Below are positions 50,345 through 50,439 of a stretch of 50,439 nucleotides of DNA, piece by piece. The stretch is from Pseudomonas sp. S31. GTDB lineage: Bacteria; Pseudomonadota; Gammaproteobacteria; Pseudomonadales; Pseudomonadaceae. The position numbers and the translations under genes are program-made. The notes under the pieces are model-generated. The model saw only the letters and a list, made by a program, of their open reading frames with translations. It made no database searches and was not told the origin of the DNA. The stretch's first letter is position 1. Each line of letters begins with the position of its first letter. The stretch is from assembly GCF_016648105.1 (NCBI RefSeq), contig NZ_JACVVE010000041.1, positions 1-50,439 of the forward strand, given 5' to 3'.

Positions 50345-50439
50345 GTTGATGAGCCTGGGTTTTTTCCGGTTCTTCACGGGTTGTGGGAGGAAGGTTCGCC
50401 GGTCGTGATGGGGCGCCTATGAGATCGCGCGCCGCCCGC

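Noticed and set aside
1..50439. CRISPR arrays, tRNA or rRNA genes
   Set aside because: No regular spaced repeats, cloverleaf genes or rRNA segments were recognised by eye.

Overview
The window is chromosomal DNA from a fluorescent Pseudomonas, most likely of the P. putida group. The evidence is the high G+C codon use, the typical Pseudomonas REP elements (near 477 and 30583), a complete feruloyl-CoA to vanillate cluster in the order known from P. putida (ferR-ech-vdh-fcs-thiolase-acyl-CoA dehydrogenase), an OprD-family porin and a FecI/FecR/TonB-receptor signalling set. No rRNA, tRNA, CRISPR array, prophage or complete insertion sequence was seen.

Layout. 1-4.3 kb: the tail of a SpuC-like class III aminotransferase, a XRE-cupin regulator, and an HscC (Hsp70) plus membrane J-domain protein pair. 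4.3-4.5 kb: a decayed C-terminal fragment of a TonB-dependent receptor. 4.8-16.5 kb: a peptide-type ABC importer (binding protein, two permeases, one double ATPase), an OprD porin, a GntR regulator with two winged-helix segments, and a divergent operon of a beta-lactamase-fold hydrolase, an omega-amino acid aminotransferase and an aldehyde dehydrogenase. Together these look like one uptake-and-degradation unit for an amide- or peptide-linked omega-amino compound. AT-rich palindromes of similar form lie upstream of both the importer and the hydrolase operon.

16.5-25.3 kb: a LysR/AhpD-like divergent pair, a small P-loop kinase-like protein, a FecI-FecR-TonB receptor iron signalling set, a RecF/SMC-like ATPase, a small membrane protein and a lipoprotein. 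25.3-30.3 kb: a minus-strand HlyD-RbbA-YhhJ type transporter operon. 30.6-32.1 kb: a REP pair and three minus-strand genes of the colicin/pyocin immunity type, with no toxin gene beside them, in visibly more AT-rich DNA.

32.4-46 kb: the ferulate catabolic cluster, controlled by a divergent MarR regulator whose likely operator covers the -35 box, followed by an exported arylsulfatase with its own formylglycine-generating enzyme, an AlgE-type outer membrane channel and an aromatic-acid MFS transporter. This second part may feed phenolic acids, possibly sulfated ones, into the ferulate route. 46-50.4 kb: an unassigned AT-richer gene, a MocR regulator, and a divergent GABA-type amino acid permease ended by a clear terminator.
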